64,000 nucleotides of DNA from Streptomyces sp. HUAS 15-9 (GCF_025642155.1 NZ_CP106798.1:4960001-5024000); one strand, 5' to 3'; counted from the stretch's first letter, positions 34,652 to 45,400 are shown. Numbers and translations are program-made. Notes: generated by a model not told the origin, from the letters alone.

Positions 34652-36421
34652 ATGGCCGCCACACACACAGGCTCACCCACCCGGAGACAAGTGCTCGGCA
34701 CCGCAACGGGCGCCGGGCTCGCCCTCGCGGTGGCCGGGGCCCAGCAGGGTGCGAGTGCGGCCGACTTACCGCTCCTCGGTACGTACGACGTCGTCGTCAT
34801 CGGGGCCGGCGCGGCCGGGATGACCGCTGGGCTCACCGCCGCGAAACAGGGGCTGAGCTGTGTCGTCGTGGAGAAGGCGGCCACCTTCGGGGGGTCCGCC
34901 GCCCGCTCCGGCGCCGGGATCTGGATCCCCAACAACCCCGTTCTCCTGGCGGCCGGTGTGCCGGACACCCCGGCCAAGGCCGCCGCCTATCTCGCCGCCG
35001 TGGTGGGGGCGGACGTGCCCGCTTCGCGGCAGCAGGCGTTCCTCGCCCACGGGCCCGCCATGATCTCGTTCGTCATGGCCAACAGCCCGCTGCGGTTCCG
35101 GTGGATGGAGGGTTACAGCGACTACTACCCCGAGCTGCCGGGCGGCCTCCCGGGCGGGCGCTCGATCGAGCCGGACCAGCTCGACGGGAACGTCCTCGGC
35201 CCCGAACTCGCCCGTCTCAACCCGCCGTACCTGCAAGTGCCCGTCGGCATGGTGGTCTTCAGCGCCGACTACAAGTGGCTGGCCCTGGCCGCGGTGAGCG
35301 TGAAGGGGGCCGCCGTCGCCGCCGAGTGCCTGGCTCGCGGCACCAAGGCGGCCCTGCTCGGGCAGAAGCCGCTCACCATGGGGCAGTCGCTCGCCGCCGG
35401 ACTGCGCAAAGGGCTGCTGGATGCCCAGGTGCCCCTCTGGCTGGACACCCCGCTCACGGACCTGTACACGGAGGGCGGGGCGGTGACGGGGGCCGTCGTC
35501 ACCCGGGACGGGTCGCCGGGGCTCCTCCGGGCGCGGCGCGGGGTCGTGGTCGGGTCCGGCGGGTTCGAGCACAACGCCGCCATGCGGGCGCGGTACCAGC
35601 GGCAGCCCATCGGCACGGAGTGGACGGTCGGGGCCGAGGAGAACACGGGGGACGGGATCCGGGCGGGGGAGCGGGCCGGCGCCGCGCTCGGTCTGATGGA
35701 CGACGCCTGGTGGGGACCGGCGATCCCGCTCCCCGGCCAGCCGTACTTCTGCCTGGCCGAACGCACCCTCCCCGGCGGCCTGATGGTCAATGCGGCGGGC
35801 CGCCGCTTCGTGAACGAGGCCGCCCCGTACAGCGACGTCGTCCACACCATGTACGACCGTGACCCCACCGACCCCGACATCCCGGCCTGGCTGATCGTCG
35901 ACCAGAACTACCGCAACCGGTATCTGTTCCGGGACGTCGCCCCGGCCTTCGTCCTGCCCGACGACTGGTACGGCTCGGGCGCCGTCCACAAGGCCTGGAG
36001 CTGGGACACCCTCGCCTCGGCCGTCGGAATACCGGCAGGCGCCCTGAGGGCGACCGTCGACCGGTTCAACTCCCAGGCGCTGAACGGCAAGGACACCGAC
36101 TTCCACCGGGGCGACAGTGCCTACGACCACTACTACACGGACCCGGTCGTCCTGCCCAACTCCTGTCTGGCGCCCCTGTGGCTGCCGCCGTACTACGCCT
36201 TCCGGATCGTGCCGGGCGACCTCGGCACCAAGGGCGGGCTGGTGACGGACGCACGGGCGCGGGTGCTGCGGGCCGACGGCTCGGTGATCCCGGGGCTGTA
36301 CGCCGCCGGGAACGCCAGTTCCGCCGTGATGGGGCACAGCTACGCGGGCGCCGGGTCGACGATCGGCCCGGCCATGACGTTCGGGTACGTCGCGGCGCTG
36401 GACATCGCCGGGCGGCTGTAG
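34652..36421 (+). CDS. Tat-exported FAD flavoprotein resembling 3-ketosteroid delta-1-dehydrogenase
   Basis: A 589-residue flavoprotein. It has an N-terminal twin-arginine signal (TRRQVLGTATGAGLALAVAG), an FAD-binding GAGAAG motif (~residue 52) and a fumarate-reductase-type fold. Its C-terminal block GLYAAGNASSAVMGHSYAGA followed by GSTIGPAMTFGY matches the KstD pattern, including the Tyr and the Gly four residues later that are catalytic in Rhodococcus KstD1. Steroid A-ring dehydrogenation is likely but not certain; related flavoproteins act on other ketones. Residue 39 is encoded by TTA (34766-34768), making translation dependent on the bldA tRNA if this is a Streptomyces. Confidence 0.82.
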   Translation: MAATHTGSPTRRQVLGTATGAGLALAVAGAQQGASAADLPLLGTYDVVVIGAGAAGMTAGLTAAKQGLSCVVVEKAATFGGSAARSGAGIWIPNNPVLLAAGVPDTPAKAAAYLAAVVGADVPASRQQAFLAHGPAMISFVMANSPLRFRWMEGYSDYYPELPGGLPGGRSIEPDQLDGNVLGPELARLNPPYLQVPVGMVVFSADYKWLALAAVSVKGAAVAAECLARGTKAALLGQKPLTMGQSLAAGLRKGLLDAQVPLWLDTPLTDLYTEGGAVTGAVVTRDGSPGLLRARRGVVVGSGGFEHNAAMRARYQRQPIGTEWTVGAEENTGDGIRAGERAGAALGLMDDAWWGPAIPLPGQPYFCLAERTLPGGLMVNAAGRRFVNEAAPYSDVVHTMYDRDPTDPDIPAWLIVDQNYRNRYLFRDVAPAFVLPDDWYGSGAVHKAWSWDTLASAVGIPAGALRATVDRFNSQALNGKDTDFHRGDSAYDHYYTDPVVLPNSCLAPLWLPPYYAFRIVPGDLGTKGGLVTDARARVLRADGSVIPGLYAAGNASSAVMGHSYAGAGSTIGPAMTFGYVAALDIAGRL

Positions 36422-36439
36422 CCAGGTCCTGGCCGTGTC

Positions 36440-37087
36440 CTATGCGGGCTTCCGCGCGATCAGGAACGCCTGTGGGGTCGACTCGCCGAGGTCCTCGTCC
36501 GCTTCGCGCACCGTGCGGGACAGCAGCGCGAAACCGGTGCCGACGAGCAGTTCCGCCACCCGCTCCGGGCGGCGTCGCTGGAAGTCCAGCGAGACCGGAT
36601 GGCCCCACGGGTGGTCGTGGCGGCGCGGCGCGTCGCCGGCCTGGAAGCCGAGCAGGAGGTGGCCGCCCGGGGCGAGTACCCGGTGGAACTCGGTGAAGAG
36701 GGCGGGCAGCAGGTCCACGGGGGTGTGGATGGAGGAGTACCAGCTCATGACCCCCGTAAGGCCGCCGTCCGGCAGGTCCAGGTCCAGCATCGAGCCCTGG
36801 ACGAAACGCAGGTGCGGGTTCTCGCGCCGGGCGATCGCGAGCATCGACTCCGACAGGTCGAGTCCGAAGACCGGCACGCCGAGGGCGGCGAGGCGCGCGG
36901 TGGTCCGGCCGGGACCGCAGCCGAGATCGGCCACCGTGCCGCCGGTGCCGACCAGTTCGGCGTACGCGCCGAGCACGGCCCGGTCCAGTGGCCTGGCGGC
37001 GAGGTCGTCCCGGAAGCGGTCGGCATAGTCGTCGGCGATGGCGTCGTAGAAGGTGCGGGTGGCGGTGAGGAAGTCGGCGTCGGTCAT
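36440..37087 (-). CDS. class I SAM-dependent methyltransferase
   Basis: A 215-residue enzyme with SAM motif I VADLGCGPGRTTARLAALG (~residue 55), the acidic motif II region GLDLSESMLAIA and a YSSIHTP segment after LTGVMSW. The acceptor cannot be deduced. It is convergent with the KstD-like gene, with 18 bp between stops. Confidence 0.88.
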   Translation of the reverse strand: MTDADFLTATRTFYDAIADDYADRFRDDLAARPLDRAVLGAYAELVGTGGTVADLGCGPGRTTARLAALGVPVFGLDLSESMLAIARRENPHLRFVQGSMLDLDLPDGGLTGVMSWYSSIHTPVDLLPALFTEFHRVLAPGGHLLLGFQAGDAPRRHDHPWGHPVSLDFQRRRPERVAELLVGTGFALLSRTVREADEDLGESTPQAFLIARKPA

Positions 37088-37133
37088 GGACGGGGACCGT
37101 AGCGAAGGGCACTGACACCGATGCCCGTCGCCC

Positions 37134-37448
37134 TCAGGCCACCCCTGCCGCCCGCAGCAGCGCCGCCGTGCCCGCCGCGCCGAGCACCACCACCGCGAAC
37201 GGCGCCCGCCTCCACGCCAGTACCCCGCCCGTCAGGACGCCGGCCGGCCGCGCCCATCCCGCGAAACCCCCGGCCTCGGTCAGCGCGCCCGTCGCCAGCA
37301 GCGCGACGAGCAGGACGACCGCCCCGGCCGAGGCCAACTCCTGCACCCGCGCCGGGATCTGCACCCGCCCGTGCAGCACCGGGCCTACCAGCCGGAAGGC
37401 ATAGGTGCCCACCGCCAGCGCCAGGACCGCGACCACCGTCGCGTTCAT
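37134..37448 (-). CDS. azlD: AzlD-family branched-chain amino acid export subunit
   Basis: A 104-residue membrane protein with four hydrophobic segments, including AVLALAVGTYAFRLVGPVL and VVLLVALLATGALTEA. AzlD acts with AzlC to export branched-chain amino acids or analogues. Its ATG lies inside the end of azlC (4-bp overlap), so the subunits are coupled. Confidence 0.87.
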   Translation of the reverse strand: MNATVVAVLALAVGTYAFRLVGPVLHGRVQIPARVQELASAGAVVLLVALLATGALTEAGGFAGWARPAGVLTGGVLAWRRAPFAVVVLGAAGTAALLRAAGVA

Positions 37449-38131
37449 ACGGCGGCCCGCTCACCGCGGCCGTGCAGGAACAGCCCGGCGAGTGCCAGCA
37501 GCACCGGTACCCCGGCCGGTACGTCGGGCGTCACCGCCAGGGCCACCGCCGCGCCGGGCAGCGCACAGCGTCGTACGGCCGCGTCCGCGCGCAGGGCGGG
37601 CAGCACCAGGGCCACGAGTACGGCGGGGAAGGCCGCGTCCAGGCCGTAGCGGGCGGTGTCGCCCAGCGCGCTCCCGGCGAGCGCCCCGATCAGCACCCCG
37701 GCGTTCCATGCGGCGAACAGGCCGAGCCCGGAGATCCAGAACGCCCTGCGGCGCCGTACCGGATCCGGTTGGGCGAGGGCGAAGGCGACCGTCTCGTCGG
37801 TGACCAGGTGCGCGCCCAGGAGCCGGGTGACCCGGCCCCGGCCGATGATCCCGGCGACCGCGAGGCTGAAGGCGGCCGTGCGGGTGTTGAGCAGCAGACC
37901 GGTGGCCGCCGCGGCCAGCGGGCCGCCCCCGGCGAGCAGCACGCCGACCGTACTGAACTGGGCCGAGCCCGCGTACACCACCAGCGACATCACCACCGGC
38001 ACCCACACCGGGAGCCCGCCCGCGACGGAGACGGCACCGAACGACACGCCGACGATGCCACCGGCCAGCCAGACCAGCGCACTGTCACGGACCAGCGAGC
38101 CCGACTCGGGTGTTCGGAGAAGCGAACGCAT
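37445..38131 (-). CDS. azlC: AzlC-family branched-chain amino acid exporter
   Basis: A 228-residue polytopic protein with the AzlC blocks LAGGIVGVSFGAVSVAGG and SLVVYAGSAQFSTVGVLLAG. It is the larger exporter subunit and AzlD follows. ATG at 38131 has no visible ribosome-binding site and lies 17 bp from the divergent regulator start at 38149, so leaderless initiation or an internal start is possible. It is probably controlled by the divergent XRE-cupin protein. Confidence 0.88.
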   Translation of the reverse strand: MRSLLRTPESGSLVRDSALVWLAGGIVGVSFGAVSVAGGLPVWVPVVMSLVVYAGSAQFSTVGVLLAGGGPLAAAATGLLLNTRTAAFSLAVAGIIGRGRVTRLLGAHLVTDETVAFALAQPDPVRRRRAFWISGLGLFAAWNAGVLIGALAGSALGDTARYGLDAAFPAVLVALVLPALRADAAVRRCALPGAAVALAVTPDVPAGVPVLLALAGLFLHGRGERAAV

Positions 38132-38137
38132 GTTTTC

Positions 38138-38143
38138 TACAAT
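38138..38143 (+). promoter_or_regulatory. -10 element TACAAT, probable leaderless start for XRE-cupin gene
   Basis: TACAAT lies 6 bases before the ATG at 38149, in an AT-rich island within very GC-rich DNA. This spacing places the transcription start at or next to the ATG. The -35 region is weak, so an activator or repressor may act here. Confidence 0.5.
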
Positions 38144-38148
38144 GAACA

Positions 38149-38763
38149 ATGGACACCCCGTCCGTCAAGGCGAACGATCGTACCGATGGAGCGAACGAGA
38201 TGTCCGAGCCCCCCGCCCGGCTCCCGATGGAGTGGATCGCCGCGTCCCTCAAGCGCGAGCGCACCCGCACCGGGCTGTCCCTGTCCGAGCTGGCCAAGCG
38301 CGCCGGGATCGCGAAGTCCACGCTGTCCCAGCTGGAGGCGGCGAGCGGGAATCCGAGCATGGAGACTCTCTGGGCACTGGCGGTGGCCCTCGGGGTGCCC
38401 TTCAGCGCACTCGTCGAGCCGCCCGCGCCCGCCGTGCAGGTGATCCGGGCCGGCGCCGGACCCACGGTGCACTCCGAGCAGGCCGGCTATCTGGCCACGC
38501 TGCTGTCCGCGAGCCCGCCGGGCGCGCGCAGGGATATCTATTACGTCTGGCTGGAACCCGGGACCGTACGGGATTCCGAGCCGCACATTCCCGGGACCAC
38601 CGAGCACATCGTGGTCAGTGCGGGAACGGTGAAGGCCGGACCGCGCGGCGAGGCGGTCGAACTGGGCCCCGGGGACTACATGTCGTACCGCGGGGACGTG
38701 CCACACGCCTACGAGGCACTCACGGCCGGAACGAAGTTCGTACTGATCATGCAGCACATGTGA
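38149..38763 (+). CDS. XRE-family regulator with cupin domain
   Basis: A 204-residue regulator: helix-turn-helix at about residues 27-81 (LKRERTRTGLSLSELAKRAG, then IAKSTLSQLEAASG) and a C-terminal cupin sensor (EHIVVSAGTVKAG...LGPGDYMSYRGDVPH). Two starts are reasonable: ATG 38149, fitting a leaderless transcript from the TACAAT at 38138, or ATG 38200 with GGAG upstream. It is divergent from azlCD and probably controls it in response to a small ligand. Confidence 0.88.
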   Translation: MDTPSVKANDRTDGANEMSEPPARLPMEWIAASLKRERTRTGLSLSELAKRAGIAKSTLSQLEAASGNPSMETLWALAVALGVPFSALVEPPAPAVQVIRAGAGPTVHSEQAGYLATLLSASPPGARRDIYYVWLEPGTVRDSEPHIPGTTEHIVVSAGTVKAGPRGEAVELGPGDYMSYRGDVPHAYEALTAGTKFVLIMQHM

Positions 38764-38785
38764 ACCGGAAATGAACGGAAAAGGC

Positions 38786-38818
38786 AGGAGCCCCGTCGCC
38801 TTGCGGCGCGGGGCTCCT
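38786..38818. terminator. terminator between XRE-cupin and cold-shock genes
   Basis: Arms AGGAGCCCC (38786-38794) and GGGGCTCCT (38810-38818) enclose a GC-rich inner stem-loop. It is placed between convergent genes, so it likely works in both directions. Confidence 0.8.
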
Positions 38819-38854
38819 TGGGTACTGCTCTCAGGTTCTGCGGTCAGGCAGAGA

Positions 38855-39058
38855 TCAGACGGGGGTGACGTTCTCCGCCTGCGGACCCTTCGGGCCCTGC
38901 GTCACGTCAAAGCTCACCTGCTGGTTCTCCTCGAGGGAGCGGAAGCCGGTGGCGTTGATCGCGGAGTAGTGAACGAAGACGTCGGGGCCGCCGCCCTCCT
39001 GGGCGATGAAGCCAAAGCCCTTTTCGGCGTTGAACCACTTAACGGTTCCGGTAGCCAT
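38855..39058 (-). CDS. cold-shock domain protein (CspA family)
   Basis: A 67-residue single-domain RNA/DNA chaperone with both nucleic-acid-binding motifs KGFGFI (RNP1) and VFVHYSAI (RNP2). The AAGGAGGG ribosome-binding site precedes the ATG. The upstream region of ~150 bp is long and relatively AT-rich, consistent with a structured leader that could regulate translation with temperature, as known for csp genes in general. Confidence 0.95.
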   Translation of the reverse strand: MATGTVKWFNAEKGFGFIAQEGGGPDVFVHYSAINATGFRSLEENQQVSFDVTQGPKGPQAENVTPV

Positions 39059-40196
<1,138 letters not shown>

Positions 40197-40267
40197 TCAC
40201 TACGCTGCTGGGCAGCCAGGCGCAGATCCTGCCGTACGACGACAGGACCCAGGGGGAGGGGGACGCC

Positions 40268-42079
40268 ATGCAGCCGCTCGGAGCCGACGAACCGACCGTC
40301 GTCGGACCCTACCGGCTCCTCGGCCGGCTCGGTGCCGGCGGAATGGGGCGCGTGTACCTGGGGCGGAGCACGGGCGGCCGTACGGTCGCCGTGAAGATCG
40401 TGCATCCGCACTTCGCGCTCGACGAGGAGTTCCGCGCCCGCTTCCGGCGCGAGGTGGAGGCCGCGCGCCGGGTCGGCGGTGCCTGGACCGCACCGGTCCT
40501 GGACGCGGACCCGGAGGCCGCCGTGCCCTGGGTGGCCACCGCCTACGCGGCCGGCCCGTCCCTGGCGGCCGCCGTGACCGACGGCGGACCGCTGCCTGCC
40601 CACTCCGTACGGGTGCTGGGCGCGGGCCTCGCCGAGGCGCTGGCGGCGGTGCACGAACTGGGCCTGGTGCACCGGGACGTGAAGCCGTCCAACGTCCTGC
40701 TGACCCTGGACGGACCGCTGCTCATCGACTTCGGCATCGCCCGCGCCACGGACGGCACCGCGTCACTGACCTCGTCCGGCGTGTCGATCGGCTCGCCCGG
40801 CTACATGTCGCCCGAACAGATCCTGGGCAAGGGCGTCACCGGCGCGGCGGACGTCTTCTCCCTCGGCGCGGTCCTGGCCTACGCGGCGACCGGGGAGCCG
40901 CCCTTCCCCGGGGACTCCTCGGCCGCCCTGCTCTACAAGGTCGTCCACGAGCAGCCCGAACTCGGCTCACTCGGCGGCGACCTGCGGAAGGTGGCCGAGG
41001 CGTGCCTGACGAAGAACCCGGCCGCACGGCCGACCCCCGCGGACATCGCCCGACGCCTCGCTCCCGACGGGGCCGCGCGCCTGGTCGCGGGCGGGTGGCT
41101 GCCGGGGACACTGGTCGAACAGGTCAGCCGGAGCGCCGTACAACTGCTCAACCTGGAGACGACGGAGGCGGTGCCGTCCGGGCCGGTGGGGTTCAGCAGT
41201 CCGTCGGTGGGCGGGAATTCGGGGGCAGCCGTGTCGGCCGCGGTGGGGGAGTTCGGACCGGCGCCGGACATGTCGGTGCCGGCGTCCTCCGCCGTGGGGC
41301 CGCCGACTTTCGTGCCGGGGGAGGGGAACGCCGTACCGGGTGCCCCGACCGTCGTACCGGAGCCGAGGGACGGGGTGCCTGCCGGACAGGGACAGGGTGT
41401 CGGACAGGGACCGGGTGTCGGACAGGGACCGGGTGCCGAGCAGCGTCCGGGTGCCGAGCAGCGTCCGGGCAAGGTCTCCGTCTCCGTGGCGGCCGTCTCC
41501 ACTCCGGGCGAGGGAGGCCGTGGGCGCCGGGTCAGCTGTACGGTGGCGCTCGCGGTCGCCGGGGCGCTGGCCGCGGTGACCGTGGGGCTGGGCTTCGTGA
41601 TCCGCCCGATGCTCGGCGGCGACGAAGACTCCAGTGCCGGCAGCGGCCATGAGTACTCCCCGGCACCGAGCGCCGCATCCAGCACCGCGCCCAGCGACGC
41701 ATCAAGTGACGCGGCCGGCGCGCCGACCGCCGTCCCTGCCCGCTACCTCGGCACCTGGGAGGGCCAGGGCACCGCGCTCGACGGCAACCTCCCCATCGGC
41801 ACCTTCCGGCTCACGGTCCACCGGGCCGACGTCGGCGAGGAGTTGGGCCGCATGACACAGACGGACCAGCTGGGCGGCGTCTGCACCGACGTCCTCACCC
41901 TGAAGAAGGTGACGAAGACGCAACTCGTCGCAACGTCGGTGGGGGCCAAGAACAACCACGAGGGCTGCAACCCGGCTCCCCACTCGGTCGAGTTGACGCC
42001 GGTCGGGGACGACCTCAAGTACGCGTCGGACAGTTCGGCGGAGGGGAATCCGGTTTCGCGGATGTCGAAGGTCAAGTAG
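40268..42079 (+). CDS. membrane-anchored serine/threonine protein kinase
   Basis: A 603-residue receptor-type Hanks kinase. The catalytic domain (residues ~12-270) contains GRLGAGGMGRVYLG, VAVKIV, HRDVKPSN, IDFGIA and SPEQ, so it is expected to be active. A low-complexity Gly/Gln/Pro juxtamembrane region (~residues 300-415) includes four 6-residue repeats; a transmembrane helix (~424-446) and a ~155-residue extracellular domain with two Cys follow. ATG 40268. It directly precedes the T7SS-like locus on the opposite strand (8-bp convergent overlap), so signalling to it is possible. Confidence 0.9.
   Translation: MQPLGADEPTVVGPYRLLGRLGAGGMGRVYLGRSTGGRTVAVKIVHPHFALDEEFRARFRREVEAARRVGGAWTAPVLDADPEAAVPWVATAYAAGPSLAAAVTDGGPLPAHSVRVLGAGLAEALAAVHELGLVHRDVKPSNVLLTLDGPLLIDFGIARATDGTASLTSSGVSIGSPGYMSPEQILGKGVTGAADVFSLGAVLAYAATGEPPFPGDSSAALLYKVVHEQPELGSLGGDLRKVAEACLTKNPAARPTPADIARRLAPDGAARLVAGGWLPGTLVEQVSRSAVQLLNLETTEAVPSGPVGFSSPSVGGNSGAAVSAAVGEFGPAPDMSVPASSAVGPPTFVPGEGNAVPGAPTVVPEPRDGVPAGQGQGVGQGPGVGQGPGAEQRPGAEQRPGKVSVSVAAVSTPGEGGRGRRVSCTVALAVAGALAAVTVGLGFVIRPMLGGDEDSSAGSGHEYSPAPSAASSTAPSDASSDAAGAPTAVPARYLGTWEGQGTALDGNLPIGTFRLTVHRADVGEELGRMTQTDQLGGVCTDVLTLKKVTKTQLVATSVGAKNNHEGCNPAPHSVELTPVGDDLKYASDSSAEGNPVSRMSKVK
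41396..41467 (+). repeat. four 18-bp tandem repeats inside the kinase gene
   Basis: Two exact copies of GGTGTCGGACAGGGACCG (41396-41431) followed by two exact copies of GGTGCCGAGCAGCGTCCG (41432-41467). They encode GVGQGP and GAEQRP pairs in the juxtamembrane linker and are likely to expand or contract by slippage without changing frame. Confidence 0.9.
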
Positions 42080-42475
42080 CGGGCGTCGTCCGTTCCTTGT
42101 GGCGTCGTGCGTGCGCGACGAGCACGGGAACGAGCAGCGCGGCCGCGACGACCGTGGCGCCGAGGCCCACCGCCCAGACGTACGGGTACTGCTCGTGCAC
42201 CCAGCACGGCGCGCCCTCGGAGTAGCAGCCGTAGCCGCGTCTGCGGGGCTTGGGGCGCAAGGCTCCGGCGATCACGACGAGGGCCGGAAACGCGGCCGCC
42301 GCGCCGGGGAGCGAGAGCACGGCCAGAACCAGCCAGGGCCTCCTGGGCTCGCCCCAGGAGATGCGGGCCAGCGGCAGGATCGCGGCTGCCGCCCACGGCA
42401 GCAGGGCTCCCGTCGTGGCGGCGAAGCCGTATCCGCCGCCCTCTGCCGCCCCGGCCTCGCCGACCCCCCGCTCAC
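42072..42475 (-). pseudogene. small multi-pass membrane protein gene, probably frameshifted at its start
   Basis: The frame from about 42460 down to 42072 reads VGEAGAAEGGGYGF, TTGALLPWAAAAILPLARIS, a hydrophobic run VLAVLSLPG and a second YVWAVGLGATVVAAALLVPV, a typical 3-4 helix protein. No ATG/GTG opens this frame before GTG 42320. A GTG at 42475 overlapping the EccC-like stop (GTGA) would open it if the C6 run at 42464-42469 had one more C. A homopolymer slip, natural or from sequencing, is the simplest explanation. Function unknown; probably coupled to the upstream secretion ATPase gene. Confidence 0.6.
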
Positions 42476-45400
42476 CCGGGAATCACCACCGTCCGCAGCT
42501 CACCGTCGCCCAGGTGCAGCATGCCCTTTCCCGGTACCACCTGGCCGCCGACCATGCTCCGGGACAGCCGTACGCCGATCAGGTCCCCGCTCGACGACTC
42601 CTGCGGGGAGAGCAGGATGCCGCGGCGGGCCTTCTTGGCGTCGACCTGCCAGCCGGAGAAGCCGCTGCACACGTCCTCCTCGTCACCGGCGATGACGAGG
42701 GCGAGGCCGCGTTCGGCGCCGCGGGAGACGATCCGCTTCATATGGGACTCGGCGTCCAGGTCCTCGAGGATCTCGCCGTCGTCGACGAGGACGGTGATCG
42801 GCTCCTCCAGCGACGCCGAGTCGATGACCTCCTCGAAGTCGTCCTCGTCGATGTCGTCGCCGGTGAAGACCTTCAGCACGCCCTCCGTGCCGTCGAGCCC
42901 GCGTACCGGCGACTGACGCGGGGCCGCGACGACCAGCCGTGTGCCCTGCGAGAGATAGGACTGGGCGAAGTTCATCAGAACCGTCGAGCGGCCGGACTTC
43001 GCCGGGCCCGCGATGACGAACGACGGCACGCCGTCGGCCAGGTCCGGTCCGAAGCCGACGATCTCGTCGCCGCCGATGCCGGCCAGCGCCCACAGCCGCG
43101 AGCGGGAGGCCTCCGGGTCGCGCATCTCCCAGGCGTCGGCGAAGGAGATCCGGCTGGGCAGGCTGTCCACCCGGAAGGGACGCCGGGAGCGCGGCACGGA
43201 CGCGTCTCGGGCCGTGGCGGCCTCACCGATCGCGCCGATCGCCGCCGCCTGGCCCTGCCCCGTGGTGTCCTCGGCGAGCAGCGCGAACTGCGTCTCCGTA
43301 CCGGACTCGTTGCGGAAGGCACGGCCCGGCGGGATCTCCTCCGGCACCTTGCGGGCCGGGATGCCGAGCGTGGAGAAGTCGCTGCGGTCGGCTAGGCGCA
43401 GGCCGTACTTGTCCTCGGTGAGCGTGGCGACACGGCCGACGAGCAGCGTACGGTCACCGGTCAGCACCAGATGGATGCCGACGCTCGCACCCTCCCGCAT
43501 CATCGTCGTCAGCTCGTCTGTCAGCGAGCCGTGATCGATCTCGCCGAGGGTGGGCACCCAGCCCTCCCAGCGGTCGAGGAGGACGACGATGTGCGGCAGC
43601 CGCTCGTCCTCGGGTGCCGCGGCCCGCTGCTCGCCGATGTCGGCGTAACCCTTCTCCGCCAACAGGTCCTGACGGCGGCCGAGTTCACCCTTGAGCCGGT
43701 TGACCAGGCGGATCACCCGCTCGGTCTGGTTACGGCCCACGACCGCGCCGCAGTGCGGCAGCCGGGTCAGCGCGTTCAGGGCGCCGTTGCCGCAGTCGAT
43801 GCCGTAGAGGTGGACGTCGGCGCAGGAGTGGGTGCGGGCGATGGAGCCCGCGATCGTCCGCAGCACCTGCGAGCGGCCGCTGCGCGGCGCACCGCCGATC
43901 ATCAGATGCCCGAAGGTCGCGAAGTCGACCACGACCGGGCGGTGCGCCTGGTCGGCCGGCAGGTCCTCCACGCCGTACGGCGCGGGCGGCAGCTTGCCCG
44001 GGGCGAGGGCCGCGACCGGGACCTCGACCTCGTCGAGCAGCAGCGTCTCGGCGAGGGCGAGCAGCCACGGGCTGTGCTGGGCCGGAATGCCGAGGCTGCC
44101 GTTGGCGTCGCGGACGGCGTCGACGAGCACCTTCAGGTCGGTGATCTCCTCATCCTGCGGTGCCTGAGCCTTCGGCTTGACCAGCGCGGCCCGGCCCAGG
44201 TCCGCCCAGGCCAGCTCGCCCACCCACGGGGCGAGGGCGGTGGGGTCGGCGGCACCGGGCCTGCGGCCACCGACCCGCCCCGACTGGAAGGGCACCAGGG
44301 ACGCATGACCGAGGCGCACATACGCCCGGCCGGGCGTGTTCTTGGAGATGTGCCCGGCTTCCGGCGAGTCGATGACGTCGGACGACTCGCCGCCGTCCGT
44401 CACACGCAGGGCGATACGGAGGTTGGTGTTGGCACGGATCTCGGGCGAGACGACACCGCTGGGCCGCTGAGTGGCGAGCAGCAGATGGATGCCCAGCGAA
44501 CGGCCCCGCTGGGCGATGTTGACCAGACCGGTCACGAAGTCGGGCAGATCGCGCACCATGGACGCGAACTCGTCGATGACGATGAGCAGTCGAGGAACGG
44601 GCGCGTGCGAGGGATCCCTGCGCACGAGATCCTGATAGTCCTCGATGTCCTTGGCGTCGGCGGCGGCCAGGATGTGCTCGCGCCGCTTCAGCTCGGCGCC
44701 CAGCGACTCCAGGGCGCGTTCGACGAGGTGCGCGTCGAGGTCGGTGACCATGCCGACGGTGTGCGGCAGCTTCACACAGTCCTTGAACGCCGAGCCGCCC
44801 TTGTAGTCGACGAGCACGAAGGTCATGTTCTCCGGCGTGTTGGCCACGGCCAGCGACGCCACGATGGTCTGCAGCAGCTCCGACTTGCCGGAACCCGTCG
44901 TACCGGCGATCAGACCGTGCGGCCCGTCCTTGCGCATGTCGATGCCGAACGGACCGTCGTACGACTCACCGATCACCGCGAGCGTGGACTGCCCGCCCAT
45001 CCGCCACCGCGCGACGATGGCATCGCTGGTCGGCGGCTCCAACTGGAGCACGTCCAGCAGCCGGCCGGCACCCGGCAGGGCCGAGTCCTCGGTCTCCCCG
45101 CTGATGTCACGCAGGGCGGACAGCGACCGGGCGAGCCGCAGCGCCCATGCCGCGGACACGAAGTCGGGCCGCACGTCCTTGATGCCCTCCGCACCGGCCT
45201 CCTCGACGCGCAGCCGCAACTCCACCGTCTGCTCGCTCCGTTCGCCCTCGGGGCTGCTGGTGGCATGCCAGGCCTGGAAGGACGGGAAGCCCCCGGCGAC
45301 CTGCTGCTGAGCCGCGGGCCGGCCGGCGTCGCTCTCGGCGTCGTACTCCCGGGCCTTGGGCTCGGCGACGACGAACGCCTGGCACTCACCCGGCAGGAAC

